Assembly (NCBI GenBank): GCA_013400155.1
Contig: VXBM01000135.1
Span: 246,197-310,196, forward strand
Source of the DNA: Helopsaltes ochotensis
Lineage: Eukaryota; Chordata; Aves; Passeriformes; Locustellidae
Length of the DNA stretch: 64,000 bases
Reading direction: 5' to 3'
In this document: piece after piece, positions 1-13,712 of the stretch
How the letters are laid out: each line of letters starts with the position of its first letter
How positions within the stretch are numbered: position 1 is the stretch's first letter
Translations under genes and position numbers: made by a program
Notes under the pieces: model-generated
What the model saw: only the letters and a program-made list of their open reading frames with translations
What the model was told of the DNA's origin: nothing
The model's database searches: none

Positions 1-3000
1 GTAGAGATGTTAAAGAAAAAAAATGACCTTGTCAGAGCTAAAAGACTAGGAGAGGTATTTCACAAAAGGAGTTGACAGGATCTATAGGAAGGGAGCAAAA
101 GCTTTTCAAAAGCTTTTGATGGTGTGGTGTTGATAGGCCAGTATGTGGCAGTCTGTTTCTGCAGAGAGTTGGCATAAAATGCATTTAAACACTAAATAAA
201 AAAAAAAAAAAAAGAAGTTTGGCTGCAGACAGTACTTTAAATTCTTGCCACCTTCTACATATGCTGTACAATGGACATGCTGCTCTATCATGTATTGAGT
301 GCATCTGAGAGTTACTGGGCTGGGAAAATGTAATCTTGGCAATAGTGGATAGAGAGGACAGCAGGACTGGGTTTTCTTTTTAAATAGCTTCAATTCACAT
401 CTTTGATGAGTACCTCTGGGTTTATGTTTTAAAGCCTTTATTGGCTACCATATTTTATGAAACTTAAGGCAATTTTACAGTAGTAAATTTCATGATGAAG
501 ACTAAGTAAATGAGAAATATGCATTTTTCTTTCTTTGGTTTATTTACTTTTTGTGGACTGTCTTCTGAAATGGAACTGGTAGTGTATAACCGTCTGAAGG
601 AAGATATACATATCCTAGATTTTGTTCAAAAAGACAGTTCACAACTGATTAAAGTTCAAAATGAAAAATTATGTTTGCTTAATTAGTGATCTAATCTAAA
701 TGACTAAAGACACCAGGAGAGCATGCAAATGCACTTAGTCACAAAATATGCAAAATGCAAATACAGTCACAGGCTGCGATGGGGTGGAAGAATGAGAATA
801 GACACTGTTCCCCTCAAAGAAAAGACATTATTAGCACCCACTGTCTCAAACCTGTGTCTAAGATGACTTTGTACTGATTAGTCTTAGGCTAATCTGCTGT
901 ACCCAGTAGCTGAGTAGTCAGGGTGATATTTTGACCTAATTTATCAGTTACTTCTACAATTGTTTATTTTTGTGTTTGAAAGATTTTTATTGCACACCAG
1001 CTGCCTGAATAATAGGGAAATATCAGGTCTTTTGTTTACAAACACACTTGTCTGAAATATTTTGCATGACAGGTTTCAGATTGTGACAATTACACTGGGT
1101 CAGGGAAAAGAACATCAAGTAATGCCAGGGCTTGTAACGAAGAATGCTCTGACCTAATGGAAGCACCTTGATTGAACATGTCATGTTGTATTTCAAATGA
1201 GAGCTAAACAGAAAAAAAAAAAAGTCTATGAAATGTTGTCTCTCAGTACAATTTTGAGCCAAAACCTCATGCTAGTTGTTTCTGAATACTGTTTTGTTTT
1301 ATATAAAACATGACAAGCATGGAGATGGTTACCTGAAGGCTGGCAGGTAAACACTTGCTGTGCTAAGGCTGTCTGGTGCCAGAACTGGTACATGGGTCCC
1401 TCCTGTTCTGGGCTTTTTGCTACTGCTCCTGCCTTCTCATTAGAGCAGACATTCACTGTTGTGCTGGGCATTGACCGCTAATGACTTTTCCTAATGTTTC
1501 TCTTGTCTTTGTAACACTTCCTATTAGCTGGTTTCCATTCACCAGGTACACTGGGGGAACTCTTCTGTCAAGATCCAGTATATATGCCTCAAATATTTCT
1601 AGTCTCACTTTCTGATGCAAAAAACCTTCTCTTCAGTAATTACTTATTTTTCTTTATTGAAGGACAAAGCCTTTCTATCCAGCATCCAGGTCTTCTCATA
1701 GCAATTTGTAGTTAATTTTAGATGGTAACTTAATCTCTAATCTCCAGCTCTCATAACTGCTTCTTTTCAGTGGCATTATGTTCGAGATTTAAAGTTCATG
1801 TTAAAAAAAAAGAGCAGATGTTTTGTGTATCTTTGCTTTCAGCCTCTCCTGTCTAAAATGTCACTTCCTATTGAGCACTTCCTTTCATCTTATGCATTTT
1901 TGTTGAGACAGATAAATTCCTATGGTTACTTGTTCTTTTGCTTTCTTCTTCACATGTGGTTTTCTTAGAGCAGCTGATTCTGAACAGAGCCTGCTCCACA
2001 GTTTTTATGTTGGGGCAGTGGTACTATCCCACTTATGGCAACACCAAGCAACAGTTAAGAATGTATTTTACCAGCCTGAGGTTGTTGTGGATCACTGCAA
2101 AGTACTTCACATTTCTGTAAAAGGCCTTGAGCAAACAAACATATTTAGATGAAATTTTGAAGAGTACTGTTTAGTCTTTTTGTGCTTTTATTTTTGCCAT
2201 TCTAGTATTCCAGTGGTGTTCCAATTCAAGATTTTCCTTTTGCAGATTTTTCTTTTACAAGGTGCCATATTTCTCTGCTTATCCATTTGGTTTTGCATAT
2301 CTCTGTGGATATGCAGCCATAAGCGCTGCAGCTGAAGTTAAGTCACTGCTGATTTCTGTACACTGTTCTTCACACCAGCCTTCACTGCTTTTAACAATGC
2401 CTTAAATCTGCTCTTTTACTTTGTTCTAGATTTTGCTTGAAGAGTTGCATAGTAATGAGATTATTGCAGCTTCTACTGGTATGTGTGTCCCAGTGTGTAC
2501 TTACATTTTAGGCAAGTGATCTGAGACTTGCATTGGTAGAGAGATGCCTGGGCTGTTTTGCTGTTCTATCTGTTCTTACTATCTGGCAAGTCTCCAGGTG
2601 TTTTTTATGTATTTTTTTTAAGGAAAAAAATCACCAAAGCAAAACTTGAAAAAGCACAATTAGTACTTAGTTTCTGTGATTGTGATTTCCTGATATTCTT
2701 TCCACCTGTCACTTCTGATTTAACATTAAAGCCACCCATTGGAAGGAGCAAGCCTTGCTCTGGTATTGCAAATGACACCTTAGAACAGTTGCAGTACCCA
2801 TCGTTTCTCATAGTGCTTTGTTCACAGATCCCACATCCCAGATCCTTTCTGTCTGACCGACAACTCCAGGGAGAAAGTCCTTGTCTGTTTGATTCATGTT
2901 CCATTGGTGAGCTGTATTCCATGTGTTCTGTTAACATGGCTGCTGTAGTTTGACCTTTATTTCTTTAGCTTGAAACACTTGGACATTTATTCTCTCTAAT

Positions 3001-6000
3001 CTTAAGGTGTGAACTTCATGTTTTCAATACACTGCAATAATAGCTATTCTTTTAATATCTAAAATATTTCTGCTTCATTGTAATGAGAAAGCAAACACCA
3101 AACCCATCAGAATCAATAGATGTATTCTCTGCATCAACAGGCTTTGGATCATGCCAAATAAACACATTCTGTTTTCCACATTCAGATTATTTAGCTTTGA
3201 GATGTTAATACGTTGGTGCCAATCATGAAATGTTTTTTAGAATGGATAGTACCACAGCTGGACAAACGAAACAGGAAAAGTAGTTGGGGCTCAGCACCGT
3301 GATAAGAGGTGATACTACTGTTGAACACAAAACACAGCTTGCTGGTGAGACCCAGTCTGTGAGTAGACAATGGTGTTGTTAATGTTTTTGGAGCTCCTGT
3401 TAGCTCCAGTTCAGGTGGGTGATTTGCTGAGGACTTTCCTTTAGTAGGAGACTTTTGTAGCATCAGGACAGCTCACCATGTAGCAAACACTGTTTGCTAA
3501 TCACAATTAATGATAATGATGATTCACTTAAAAATATCTGATACTGAAAGGACATTTATTCTTAAAAAAACAATGCATAAAATATTCCATGATCTACACT
3601 TTGCACACCTGCTGCTAATAAAAACTTATTTAAATTAATACATCTGCTGTACATGCAAATTATCGCATACTTTATTAGTTGTATACCAATCACTGACTTA
3701 GTAGATTGTTTGGGATATTATGTCAAGGCCAAAGGCACAATAGAATTGAGCTGTTTCTTCTGCACATGACATTCCCTAAGGTAGAGATTGCTAAATTGCA
3801 CTATATATCTTAAAATTAACCTTACATTTTTCTATAAGAAAAATTAAAAGATGGTTTTGGCCAAATAATTTCTCCCTACTCTGTGCACTGGTAAGTCAGA
3901 TCTGCTACAGGATTTGCTTAGAGCATTAGTGATTCATAAGTAGGAGGTACCTGAAAGAGAAAAGTGATGAAAGCTAGAATGTGCGGGCAATTTCTAACTC
4001 CATGTTAAAAATCGTTTTGCTACTTACCTAAAAATCAACCTTGGTCACGTTCTGATGCCTTATTTTTTGTGATTAAACAAAAAATAAGTGAGTACAAACA
4101 AGTAGAGGCAAATAGCACAGAAGATTAAAAAAAAAAAAAACAAAACACCAACAAAGAACACCAAAAAACAAACCTAAATGGTTATGTTTTCAGCTTGGTT
4201 ATGATAGAAGACAACTAATTTTATTTTCATATCTGAGACATGACTGGCTGTTCCGCTGCCAAAAAAACCAGGGGAATTTTTACTAGTTTCTTCTCTAGGA
4301 ATACAATTAAGAACTACCCTATACAATCAAATCACATGCTATAAATGATTTTATAAATGATTTTTTTTCTGTTACTAATTGAATTACATTAAGCTGGCAG
4401 TGGATGAACTTTCTTACAAAGAAGATTTATACTTTTCTTCCGGCAATGTTTCATTCTCCTCTCATGTTCACTTGAAAGCCTGTCATCTGAAATCATTCAG
4501 TGCTTCAGGTTCTAGGAATCAGATGAAAGTGAAGAACGCTTTCATGCCCCATAGATTTTAATCCCGTACTATTCTGACTCAGTTATTTTAAATGAAGAAG
4601 TCTTCCAATTTCTCTGTTAGAGACATTGCTTAAAAATTTTATAAAGGAGAACAAAATTAGTTTTCTATTTATTTTTTTTATTTTCTTTCTGGAACAAGGT
4701 AAGTGGTTGACTTTGCAGAATAAATGTTTCCAGGAAATGAAATCTCAGTGTACAATGAACTTCAAAGCAACACTGACTGTATTTATTTATTTATGTCTGT
4801 AAGAACAGTCATCTTCACAAACATCCCACCATGTAGCACTATTAAATTGACAGCTTCTACTAAACAGTAGCCAGCTGAATCCCACTGCAGGAGACTGTAT
4901 AAATCAGAATGTGTTTTTATAATTATCTAGAAGACATGGAGAAAGGAGCTCACACAGCCACTGTGCCACTCTGCTGGACTGTCTCTGGTTGCTCAGTGAA
5001 ACAAATGGAGCTGATTGCTCTGCACAGCAGTGGATAACCAGAGTTCTGGATTTCATCACTCACTGTAATACTAGAAGGAAGATCAGCAACATGGAACCAT
5101 GACATTTGCCAACACCTGCTACAGATATCCTTTCTATTTCCTTTGTGTCTCCAGAGTTCTGATTTTTATGTATTTATTTTTTGTTCTGAATTATTGTGGA
5201 TGCCCTTTGTATATGTATCATATTCTGCCAGAAAGTTTTTTGTATATGGAACTTGAGTAGCAATGTGAAAGTCAGCACAATAAGGAACTCATAAAGAAGA
5301 AAATGCCAAGTAGTAAAAATATTAATAAGGAAAAATTCCAGGTTCTAAACATAAAAAAATCCTCCTGAATGTAAAATACTCCCATCAAGTAACAAAAACC
5401 CTATACAACAATAGGACTGTGTAGAATACCTTCTGACTTGATGTTGAATAAAAAGATTGTGATACAGCCTAAAAAACCTTGAAATATTTCACAGCATATC
5501 TATGACATCTTTTTTAAGGTTGGCGGTTTGAAGTCTCATAAACGTGGGTAATAGGGAATTCTGAGCACAAGGGCATCAGAGACAATAGAGTGATGGAATC
5601 CCGATTTAACCACTTTAAAGAGATTCAGAGGTACTGGAATTAATTTTACATCTTGCTGTTTAAAAAGGGGAAAAAAGCCATAGTAAAATCAACCCTTTTT
5701 AAAATAAAAGAGTAAAATAGTAATAATTTAATGAAACTCCTGAAATTTTCTTCCTTGATTATTGTCAGACATGTTTTTGAGATTACCTGAAAACATTTTT
5801 CCAGATTTTGTGCAAAATGATCTTTCAGAAGGTTACAAGGCAAAAGCTGTAGTGAAAGATAAAGAATTTAATTCCTTCTAAAGAGAGATGCTGAACAGTT
5901 TGTCTTTCAGAGTACAAACCAGTAAATTTGAAATGGATTGTATAAGGAGAGCTAGAGGAATTGTATCAGCTTCTGTGATAGAGCTGACTCTGATATTGAA

Positions 6001-8115
6001 CAAGGTTTAATGTGGAACAAGGGTTGCATTACAAACAAAGCCAGTAATATATTGATAAGTAAGTGATAAAAGAGCTTTCTGACTGGAATGCATTAAATGA
6101 AGGAACTAAAACTGAAATATTTTACAGGTATGAGATACAAAGTGAATAGATTAATATTAAGGGTAGACTAAACAGAGGATGAACATGTCATCTAAAGGAT
6201 TAATTTATGAATCTCATTACCCATATAGAATGCAGTATATTGAGAAGAAATAGATCATCTGAAATATTAAAATAGGCTGGGGTTGAGATTTGTATCTTTT
6301 GCTTATCTTACTACAATTCTTTCATAAAAAGCTCATTTCAATGCCAATTGCCCTATTAAAAAAGAATTTCTCGGTGTTAAACTTGACAGTGTTGCGTGAT
6401 TGCTATCATGCTTTCTTTGTACTGTATAGATATTTCTATTACCATATTCTTAAATCAACAAACTTTGTCTCATCTGGAATTCTTAAATTAGTATTTTTTT
6501 TTAATATAAAGCAAATTTTGGTCTTTTATTTAGGCTTGAAATTATACTAGTTCAATTTTTATGTTGTACCATATATATAACTAAGCAATCATGCAATATT
6601 TTATTATATAAAAGAATTTTTATTGCGCCTTGTGCCAGCTGATTTGAAATTGCATTTTGTGATGTCCAGATACGGCTGATTCCTATAAACAGCACTATGA
6701 TCAAGGAAGTGCATATTTTATTGTATCATCTTCACACCCTACTAAACCCTCTCTCTAGTAGCATATGACCTTTTTGCTTCATGCATTTGGGTCAGGCAAG
6801 TGGAGTGGGGCACATATTCCAATATACTTCATAGAAATATCTGATTAGCAAGTCTGATGATGGCCTCATTCCCCTTCATGGGGACATTTTTGATACCTTT
6901 CAATTTTGCAGGGAATTTTTAGTGAGGAAAATTTGTTGTCTCTACCACATACAGCATAAGCAGGCTGGGTGCACAGATGCTTATTCTGTAAGGCATTTCT
7001 CTTAGACTTGCAATAGTCAATAATAGTTTAAAAAATGCACAAAGAAGGAAGAAGAAAGGGAAGAAAAGAAAAAAGATCAAACTTCTGGAATTTTTTGTTC
7101 ACTAATGAATAAGAAACACAGCAGAGCTTGTGCGAATACAAATGACTATGGTCAGCTTCTTTTTGTGACTGCATTTTTCATCATATATGTCATTTTTTCA
7201 CAAAGTACTGTTGCAGTTGACTAATCTGCACTGCTGGGATTGTGAGATACAAATAAGTACACAGGGTATGAAAGGATCATTCAAACATTTTATCACAAGG
7301 TTGACTGCATTTTGGGAAGTCCTTTATGATGTGGTGAAATTAAATTGAAGTACATTTTCTGTATCTTGTGGTTCTTGCTGTTGCTTTGCTGTCGCTTTGC
7401 TGTCTGTAGAAAAGGCTCTGTGTGTGTTCTACTAAGATATGATCCCATTATTTATAGTTCTTGATCACAACCAATCATTCCTGCTATTTGTTCAATTTCA
7501 TATAAGAAAAATGTGTTAATTACTCCATGCCCTAAGTATATTTAAGTGCATCACCTTTAATGTGCTCAGATCCACTGTGCTCTTGTGCTGTCTGCTCTAC
7601 TAGGCACTGGGCAGAAAGACTGAAGCTTTTGTGTTGGCTTACCCTTGGTCTTGAAAAACTTAACTCTTCCACATTGCAGAACCTCAAACTTGTTGATGGA
7701 AATTATATTTTATCTAGGTCACAGGATGCTTATGTGGAGATTTGAAACACCAATATGCCAGGGAAATTTTACAGAGTCTACTTTCATGTTTCACGTTCTT
7801 ACTGTTTGGAAAGAATTGCATTGTTCTCGGAGCTGTTGAATAATACAACCAGGCCCATTGGCAAGCTGTGTGACTGAGGATGGGACAATCTTTTTATATG
7901 TACAGCAGATCTATAAGGCCTGTATCCATCTTTTTACTTCCTTTTAGTTTTACATTATGAATGGCAGTTGTGCTCTGGGAAAGTTCCTGAGTTCCTGTCA
8001 CTGTTATTAAGACAGATAATCTAGAATTCTGCAGAGGAGGGTTTACAATTTACCTTGTGTACATTGAAAAGACTTTTTTTTTTATTTTTGCCCAAGAGTT
8101 TAATGCAACGTGCAG
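1..8115. other. Unique AT-rich noncoding tract
   Basis: No gene, RNA gene or clear transposon is recognisable in this stretch. The open frames here (up to 131 codons, at 2558-2953) start in arbitrary sequence, are open on both strands and match no family I know. Part of it (about 1500-2600) is noticeably T-rich on the plus strand. There are only small simple-sequence runs: A-runs near 4127-4140, a short TATT run near 4780, and an 11-bp doubled motif (ttgctttgctg / tcgctttgctg) at 7381-7402. It may be intergenic or intronic; nothing in the sequence decides. Confidence 0.6.
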
Positions 8116-8116
8116 C

Positions 8117-8161
<45 letters not shown>

Positions 8162-8184
8162 AATAATAATAATAATAATAATAA
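8116..8184 (+). repeat. Compound microsatellite (CAA)15(TAA)8
   Basis: Fifteen uninterrupted CAA units (8116-8160) run directly into eight uninterrupted TAA units (8161-8184). The clean switch from CAA to TAA with no interruption suggests that a C-to-T change in one unit was propagated by slippage. Uninterrupted arrays of this length are usually length-polymorphic. The copy number read here may also reflect assembly. Confidence 0.97.
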
Positions 8185-10539
8185 TTTTTAAAAAGCCATA
8201 GTATATAGGAAAGTTTCAGCAATAAGTATTTTCAATTGAATAGTAGATCTGAAAAGAAGATGGTGCTGGTAACTCTCTGCTCCCCCTTTTCACAAAACTC
8301 TTACAATCTATTTTATGCAAATGAAATTTCAATTTTAGCTGTGATTTGCCAATGTACTTCAGTTAGCCATAGCCACTATGTCCAATCTACTATACTCTGG
8401 GCATATGATCCCTATCCATACATGAAGAAAACTTTTAATCATATATTCATTAATCTCTTTGAATTTACTAGCCTGGGATGTGGAGCTGATCTTCAGGCTT
8501 GTCATAGTTTTAACATTTTGTATATGCTTTTAGACACTTTGAGGTCCGTATAGCTAAAGCAGGAGGGGTGGAACCACTAACTGATTCTGGAACTGAATTT
8601 ATCCGGCTGACAATAAAAGGACTGGATTGTGACCCCCTTGTGTTTTTTTATTTGGTGATTTTCTAATGTGACTCTTTGGTGCAGGACATAACAGACTAGA
8701 ATCCCTTTAGGTTAAAGATACCTAGAACCAGTCTCTTGCATCTGGGGTAAATGCCATGACCAAAAGCCTGCCATGAAAAAAGTCATAAAGACTACTCACA
8801 CTCACCAGTTTATGGATATTCTTAATTAATAACTAACTTTGCCCCTTAGATTACATCTCATCATGATCCAGCCAGTGCTCTTACTGCTGCCTGGTCAGGA
8901 TTGATACCATGTTAATATTTGCTTCTGTCCTTATTGACTACTCCCATCTAGTATGGATGATCTTGTGGGGCTGTCTCTTTAGTTAATGTAGAAAGAAGTT
9001 CTTTATATGTGCAGAGTTGCTGCAGTGGGTTTCTGTGTTCTATTACCCTTCTATTATTCTGTGTTCTGTACCCTTCAGGTACAGTTCATTTCTCATTGCC
9101 ATCTGTAGAGGAAGCCTGGGAAGATTTAATCTCATCAGGATCAAATGAATCTTTGTGAAAAGCTTCACCACTCACCTTAGATGTTAGAAAGAGTGTTCTT
9201 TTCTTTTAATTATGTATTGGTAGAAGGTAGCTTCTAGATTTCAATTGGAAAAAGTATCTAATGTGCATCCAGGACTCTGTTTTCTGTGTTTCTGGGTCTC
9301 AAAACAAATCAAACACATTCTTGGTTTTGGATTTTTTCTTTATATGAAGTCCTGGCTTTTTGTGGGTCATCCTTAGACTCTCTAAGTTCTCCTGTTGTCA
9401 GGCTTCCTATACACTCAAAGCCTCAGTTTTTTAGACTGCCTGTTAGAGATAAATGCCCATTTTTTTGTTACAGATCTTAAACTAATTGTGTGGAAAGTAT
9501 ATTCCAAATTCCTGCTTTAGGGAAAACAGATTTAGAAATTATTGACTTTCTTATCAATACAGAAATGATCATATAGAGATTAGGAAATCTATGTTCTTAG
9601 TTTCAGACTGCAATCCTGTTCTCCAATTCCTTTGCTATGTCCTTAGGTGTGTCTCAGTTTTACCCATTTTAGTTGATTTTGTTTGTGCCAGATATGTTTC
9701 TCAGTACTTTAGAACTTTAGTTTATCTTACATACTCCTGGATGGCAAATTTGAGCATATTTTAAATCTAAGGTTCTTGGGATCTTCTGGTTTTGTTGAGA
9801 GGAAAAAAAATAGTGGACAACTGGCTGGAATGAGAAGTAAAGTTTTTGAACTCCTAAGAAATAATTTTACTCTATAGCTTAAAGATAATTTAATATACTT
9901 GATTCTTACATGGAGCTAGCTGTGCAGTAGGTGAACTGATTATAACATTGCTTAAGACATGAGATAACAAGGTGAGGTAAAACACATTGAATAGAGATTT
10001 TTTTTTTTTGCCAAAGCAGTGCTGTTTACCAAATCATTGGCAACATCTTATCACACTAAAACAGACATAGGATTCTCACATTTAGTTTTGAGAGGCTGCT
10101 AAAATCCAATATGTTTACAGCACCTTTAAATGGTATTGAAACAGCTTGTCTACAGAAAAGATAAGTAGCCTTGAACATTGGTGTCTTCCACACACCTTTA
10201 CTTTCTGAAATGAACTTGTATTTACTAGGAGAAAAAGCAGTTTTCCCTTATTGTTTTTGTCATGCAAAGGGATGTACTTTGTAGAATCGCTGAAACCCTT
10301 GCCACTCCTGTGAATTCCCAATTTATTTTTAACTTTTAGTAACTCCTTATTACTTCAGTATAGTTTTGGAAATGAACAGTAGTATAAATTACCAGTTTAG
10401 ACGCACAGTCAGTTAAACAGTTCCAGACCCATATTCTCTTTCTAAAACCAGTTACTGTGGTCTTGACTATAACTGTAAAATTAAATGCTAAGATCTTCCT
10501 AAACTGATCTTCTTTAGGAAAAACATTGCAAGCAGATAA
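8185..10539. other. Unique noncoding tract
   Basis: No gene or clear repeat is seen. Open frames such as 8236-8553 (105 codons) lack any recognisable domain. A stretch near 9630-9670 is faintly reminiscent of the end of an old MIR-type SINE but is too weak to annotate. There is a T-run near 10000-10010. Confidence 0.5.
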
Positions 10540-11048
10540 AAGCAGGTGATTCTCCCTCTCCACTCAGCACAGGTGAGGCCACATCTGGAATGGTGGATGT
10601 AGTCCTTGGCTCACCAAAATAACTGACGTCAACATACTGGAACAAATCCAGCAAAGGGCCATAAGGATGGTGGAGGGGTGGGTGCATCTTACATTCAGGA
10701 GAGCTGAGACTTTTCATCTTGGAGAAGAGGAGGCTTGGGAAGATATTGGGAAGTAAAGGTGAAAGAGCCAGGCTCCTCTCAGGGGTGTGCCCAGTGGCAG
10801 GACCTGGGGAAATAAAGACAAATTGAAGTAGGAAATTCTGTGTACATTTAGGAAATAAGCTGTTTCAGTGAGTTTAGTCAAACACTGGAACAGGTTACAC
10901 TGAGAGGTTGTGGGACCTTCTTCATAGAGATGCTCTAAACATGTCTGGAGACAGCCCTGACCAACTTACTTGAACTGCCCCTGCTCTGTGTCAAGTGGTG
11001 AAACTAGATGATGTCCAGAGGTCCCTTTCCACCTCAACAGTTCTGTGA
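10540..11048 (+). mobile_element. CR1 LINE, 3'-terminal fragment
   Basis: About 510 bp matches the end of an avian CR1 non-LTR retrotransposon in plus orientation. Landmarks in order are a 'ggtgaggccacatctgga' type segment (10572 on), 'atccagcaaagggccata' (10646 on), the 'gagccaggctcctctcag' segment, 'aaacactggaacaggtta', then 'actagatgatgtccagagg' and a final 'cctcaacagttctgtga' tail. It holds the last coding remnant and 3' UTR of ORF2, is 5'-truncated as most CR1 copies are, and carries many substitutions and small indels. It cannot move by itself. It faces another CR1 tail to tail 221 bp downstream. Confidence 0.93.
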
Positions 11049-11269
11049 AAAGAGAGTGGCTGCTTCCAGATTTTCCAGTGAAAATTGCCACATGTCTAAG
11101 CTAATGCCTGAATCTCACGCAGGAGTATATCGGCAAAAAGTATTTGACCTGAGCCACATCACAGCTGGGATCATTCTAATATGGAGAGATGTAGAAAAAA
11201 AATACAGTAAAAGTACAGATGCCGTCTGTGCAGGTGGTATTAAAACTTTTCAGGTACTTGACAGTGTAT
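11049..11269. other. Spacer between two opposed CR1 copies
   Basis: These 221 bp of unrelated sequence separate the 3' end of the plus-strand CR1 from the 3' end of the minus-strand CR1. An open frame of 88 codons (11008-11274) spans it but begins inside the upstream CR1 tail and has no family resemblance. Confidence 0.5.
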
Positions 11270-11705
11270 CATAGAATCAGAATGGTTTTGTGGAAGGGAC
11301 ATTAAAGATCATCTAATTCCAACCCATCTGCCATGGACAGGGACACCTGCCACTAGCTCAGAGCTTCATCCCATCTGTCCTTAAACACTTCCAGGGATGG
11401 GGTAACCACATCTTCTGTGGGCAACCTGTTCCAGTGCCTCTCCAGATTCACATTAAAGAGCTTTTTTCTAATATTTAATCTAAACCTTTTCTAAACTCTT
11501 TCAGTTTCAAGCCATTCCTCCTTGTCCTGTCACTACATGCTCTTGTAAAAAGTCATTCTCCATTTTTTGTAGATTTCTTTCAGGTACTAGAAGGCTGAAT
11601 TCAAGTACTATTAGGTCACCCCTAAGCCTTCTCTTTTCCAATCTGAAAAAAATTAAGCTAAACTAACTGCTACTTTTTCTGTCTCATGTGAGATTGATAT
11701 GTTGC
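11270..11705 (-). mobile_element. CR1 LINE, 3'-terminal fragment (antisense)
   Basis: Read on the plus strand, it begins with the reverse-complemented CR1 tail 'catagaatcag'. It continues through 'aagatcatctaattccaac', 'acttccagggatgggg', 'gggcaacctgttccagtgc', 'ttcctccttgtcctgtcac' and 'aagccttctcttttcca', the usual antisense order of a CR1 3' UTR. The 3' end is at 11270 and homology fades near 11705, so it is 5'-truncated. It belongs to a different CR1 subfamily from the neighbour at 10540-11048, judging from the wording of the terminal 100 bp. It is noncoding and immobile. Confidence 0.95.
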
Positions 11706-12395
11706 ATTTTTTAAATTTTCTTCTCTTTTAATATGAGAAAGAAACAATTTGCAAAACACAGCAATGGAGGATTTTACTTAATAAATTTCTTACTGATATG
11801 TGGCCCAAGTAAAATCCTCAAGCACTTTTGCTCTCTTTATCTGCCACTTTGCAACCGTTGGTTTTGGCCTTTAGTGCAGTTCTAGGTACACTGCAGTGTT
11901 TTGACATTTTATGTAAGAATTCTCGATGCCTCATGAAATAAACATCATGGGAAATGTAGATGCAATCAAAATTAGGTGTTTAGATGCTATAACAACAGAG
12001 ATATAAGCCTTCTAAACCAGCCAGTTTCGTGCCATTATCATTAAGGAAAGACCTTCTTCATGCTTTCCTCTGTCATTATCAGATTTTTGTGAGTACTGCT
12101 GTTTCTTTTCTGTATAATGCTAATGCACATTGGGTGATGTCAGTAAAAGATACAAATATTGTCCTCTCCCATCTGAAGAGGAAAAACAAAAAACACATCC
12201 CAGGTGATTATTTTAGGCCTATATACACATGCAAGAAAGGAGAGCAAAATAGCCACATGGCCTGTGTCCTAGGACAACCTGTTCTCTCACCAAAATAACC
12301 CAAACCAACCAAAAACCTACTGGGAAATAAAGTCCTCATCGTCAGTACAGCTTGCTCACAAATGCCTCTTAGGAAGTAGATGCCTCAGGGTACTA
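11706..12395. other. Unique noncoding tract
   Basis: No gene or repeat is recognised. Frames such as 12029-12298 (89 codons) show no domain. Confidence 0.5.
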
Positions 12396-12692
12396 GGACT
12401 GAAAAATCTCTCCTTAATCTGGAGAGATTGCAAGAGCAGCTCTCCTATGAAGACAGGCTGAGACAGTTGGAGAAGAGAATGCTCCAGGGAGAACCCATTA
12501 CTCAGGATTTAAAGAGGGCTTATAAGAAAGATGGAGAACAACTCTTGACATGGGCCTGTAGTGACAGGAGTGGCTTTGAACAGAGAGTAGGTTTAAATTA
12601 CATATTAGGAAGAAATTCTTCCCTGTAAGGGTGGTGAGGCACTGGAACAGGTCACAGTGTCTTCCCCGATCAATAGGATTTTCAAGTTTAAC
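12396..12692 (+). mobile_element. CR1 LINE fragment, both ends missing
   Basis: About 300 bp resembles the CR1 region just before the 3' end: 'cagctctcctatgaagaca', 'ggctgagacagttggagaag', 'gtttaaattacatattagg', 'aagaaattcttccctgtaag', 'ggtgaggcactggaacagg'. Homology stops after 'ttcaagttta', so the terminal 100 bp or so, including the ATTCTRTG tail, is missing. The copy is truncated at both sides. An 82-codon open frame (12380-12628) falls inside it but is 3' UTR sequence, not a protein. Confidence 0.9.
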
Positions 12693-13707
12693 TGTTTGGT
12701 GTGTACCTGTCTGTTTATTTTTCCTTCTTGAGAAGCAAGAGGAGAAATTTATTCTTACTTGTGCTACTTCTCCAGCCTAAACCTACAGTGAATACTTTGC
12801 TCTTTAAAGTAATAATAAAATAACTGAGGAAACTAATATTTTTCCAATGACATAGTAGGAATATATTTAAAATGCCAGACATATTTATATTTGCATACAC
12901 TTACATAGTATTTCTCTCTAAGTGGTACTCCTGTACAGCATGCTAAACACTATTTTAACAATATTCTCTCATTGCCTCAGATAATGAGTAACTATAATGT
13001 CTGGTTCAAGTCACAATACATTGTGAATATTTTATGGGTTTTTTAGGTAATAATTGTATTAATGCTGTGTCTTGAACAAGTTAATTCATAGAGAATGCTG
13101 GTCTTCTTTGATCTTCAGTGTTCGCATTTTGTGCTTTTTTTTCTTTTGAAATAAGGGATAGCAATTTGAACAAATTTTAACAAGTTGATGTTTTAATACT
13201 TTTTTCAGAAGTCAGCATCCTTTTAAAAATAATGTATGGACAGTTTTTTTACATATAAAAATAGTAATGTGGAATTTAAATTATGACTATCAGAACAAAA
13301 TACCTAATGCCTAAATGGGCTTGTATAAGGTAAATCACTGGGAAATAATCCAGTAGAGAAAATAATAATTAAAGTGAAGGAAGCAGCAGAAGAGTTGGCA
13401 GAATTTATCTTTGTGTGAGCTGTTAAGGAACTGAATTTTATTTACAGATTATATTGTAAATTTGGGGAAGCTGCTACATCAGGATGGCCTGGGAACATAT
13501 GCGGCCCTACAGGTTTCATCCTTATGACTTCTGACAGAGAAGCAGCCCCTGTCCTTTTGACAGCAGATGCTGACATCTTCATTTCTGTCACCTCAAGATG
13601 TGGGTGTTATGGTGGGTTTGCATGAGAACAAGCAGAGGTGAAGGCAGTGCAGAATGCTCTACCTGCTTTACAAGTTGAACTGAAAGCTGGGTTACTCCAA
13701 CCCGTGA
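12693..13707. other. Unique noncoding tract
   Basis: No gene or repeat is recognised. It is AT-rich, with a T-run near 13135. Confidence 0.5.
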
Positions 13708-13712
13708 GTCAC

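Noticed and set aside
2558..2953. 131-codon open frame on the plus strand with a 110-codon frame opposite
   Set aside because: Both strands are open over the same interval and neither translation resembles a known family.
4120..4175. A-rich run that could be a processed pseudogene tail
   Set aside because: No recognisable mRNA-like sequence precedes it and no flanking duplication is visible.
9630..9670. Faint resemblance to the end of a MIR SINE ('ctcagttttacccatttt')
   Set aside because: Only a short partial match, with no core region alongside; chance is likely.
12380..12628. 82-codon, charged, helical-looking frame
   Set aside because: It lies inside a CR1 3' fragment; the apparent protein is a translation of LINE untranslated sequence.
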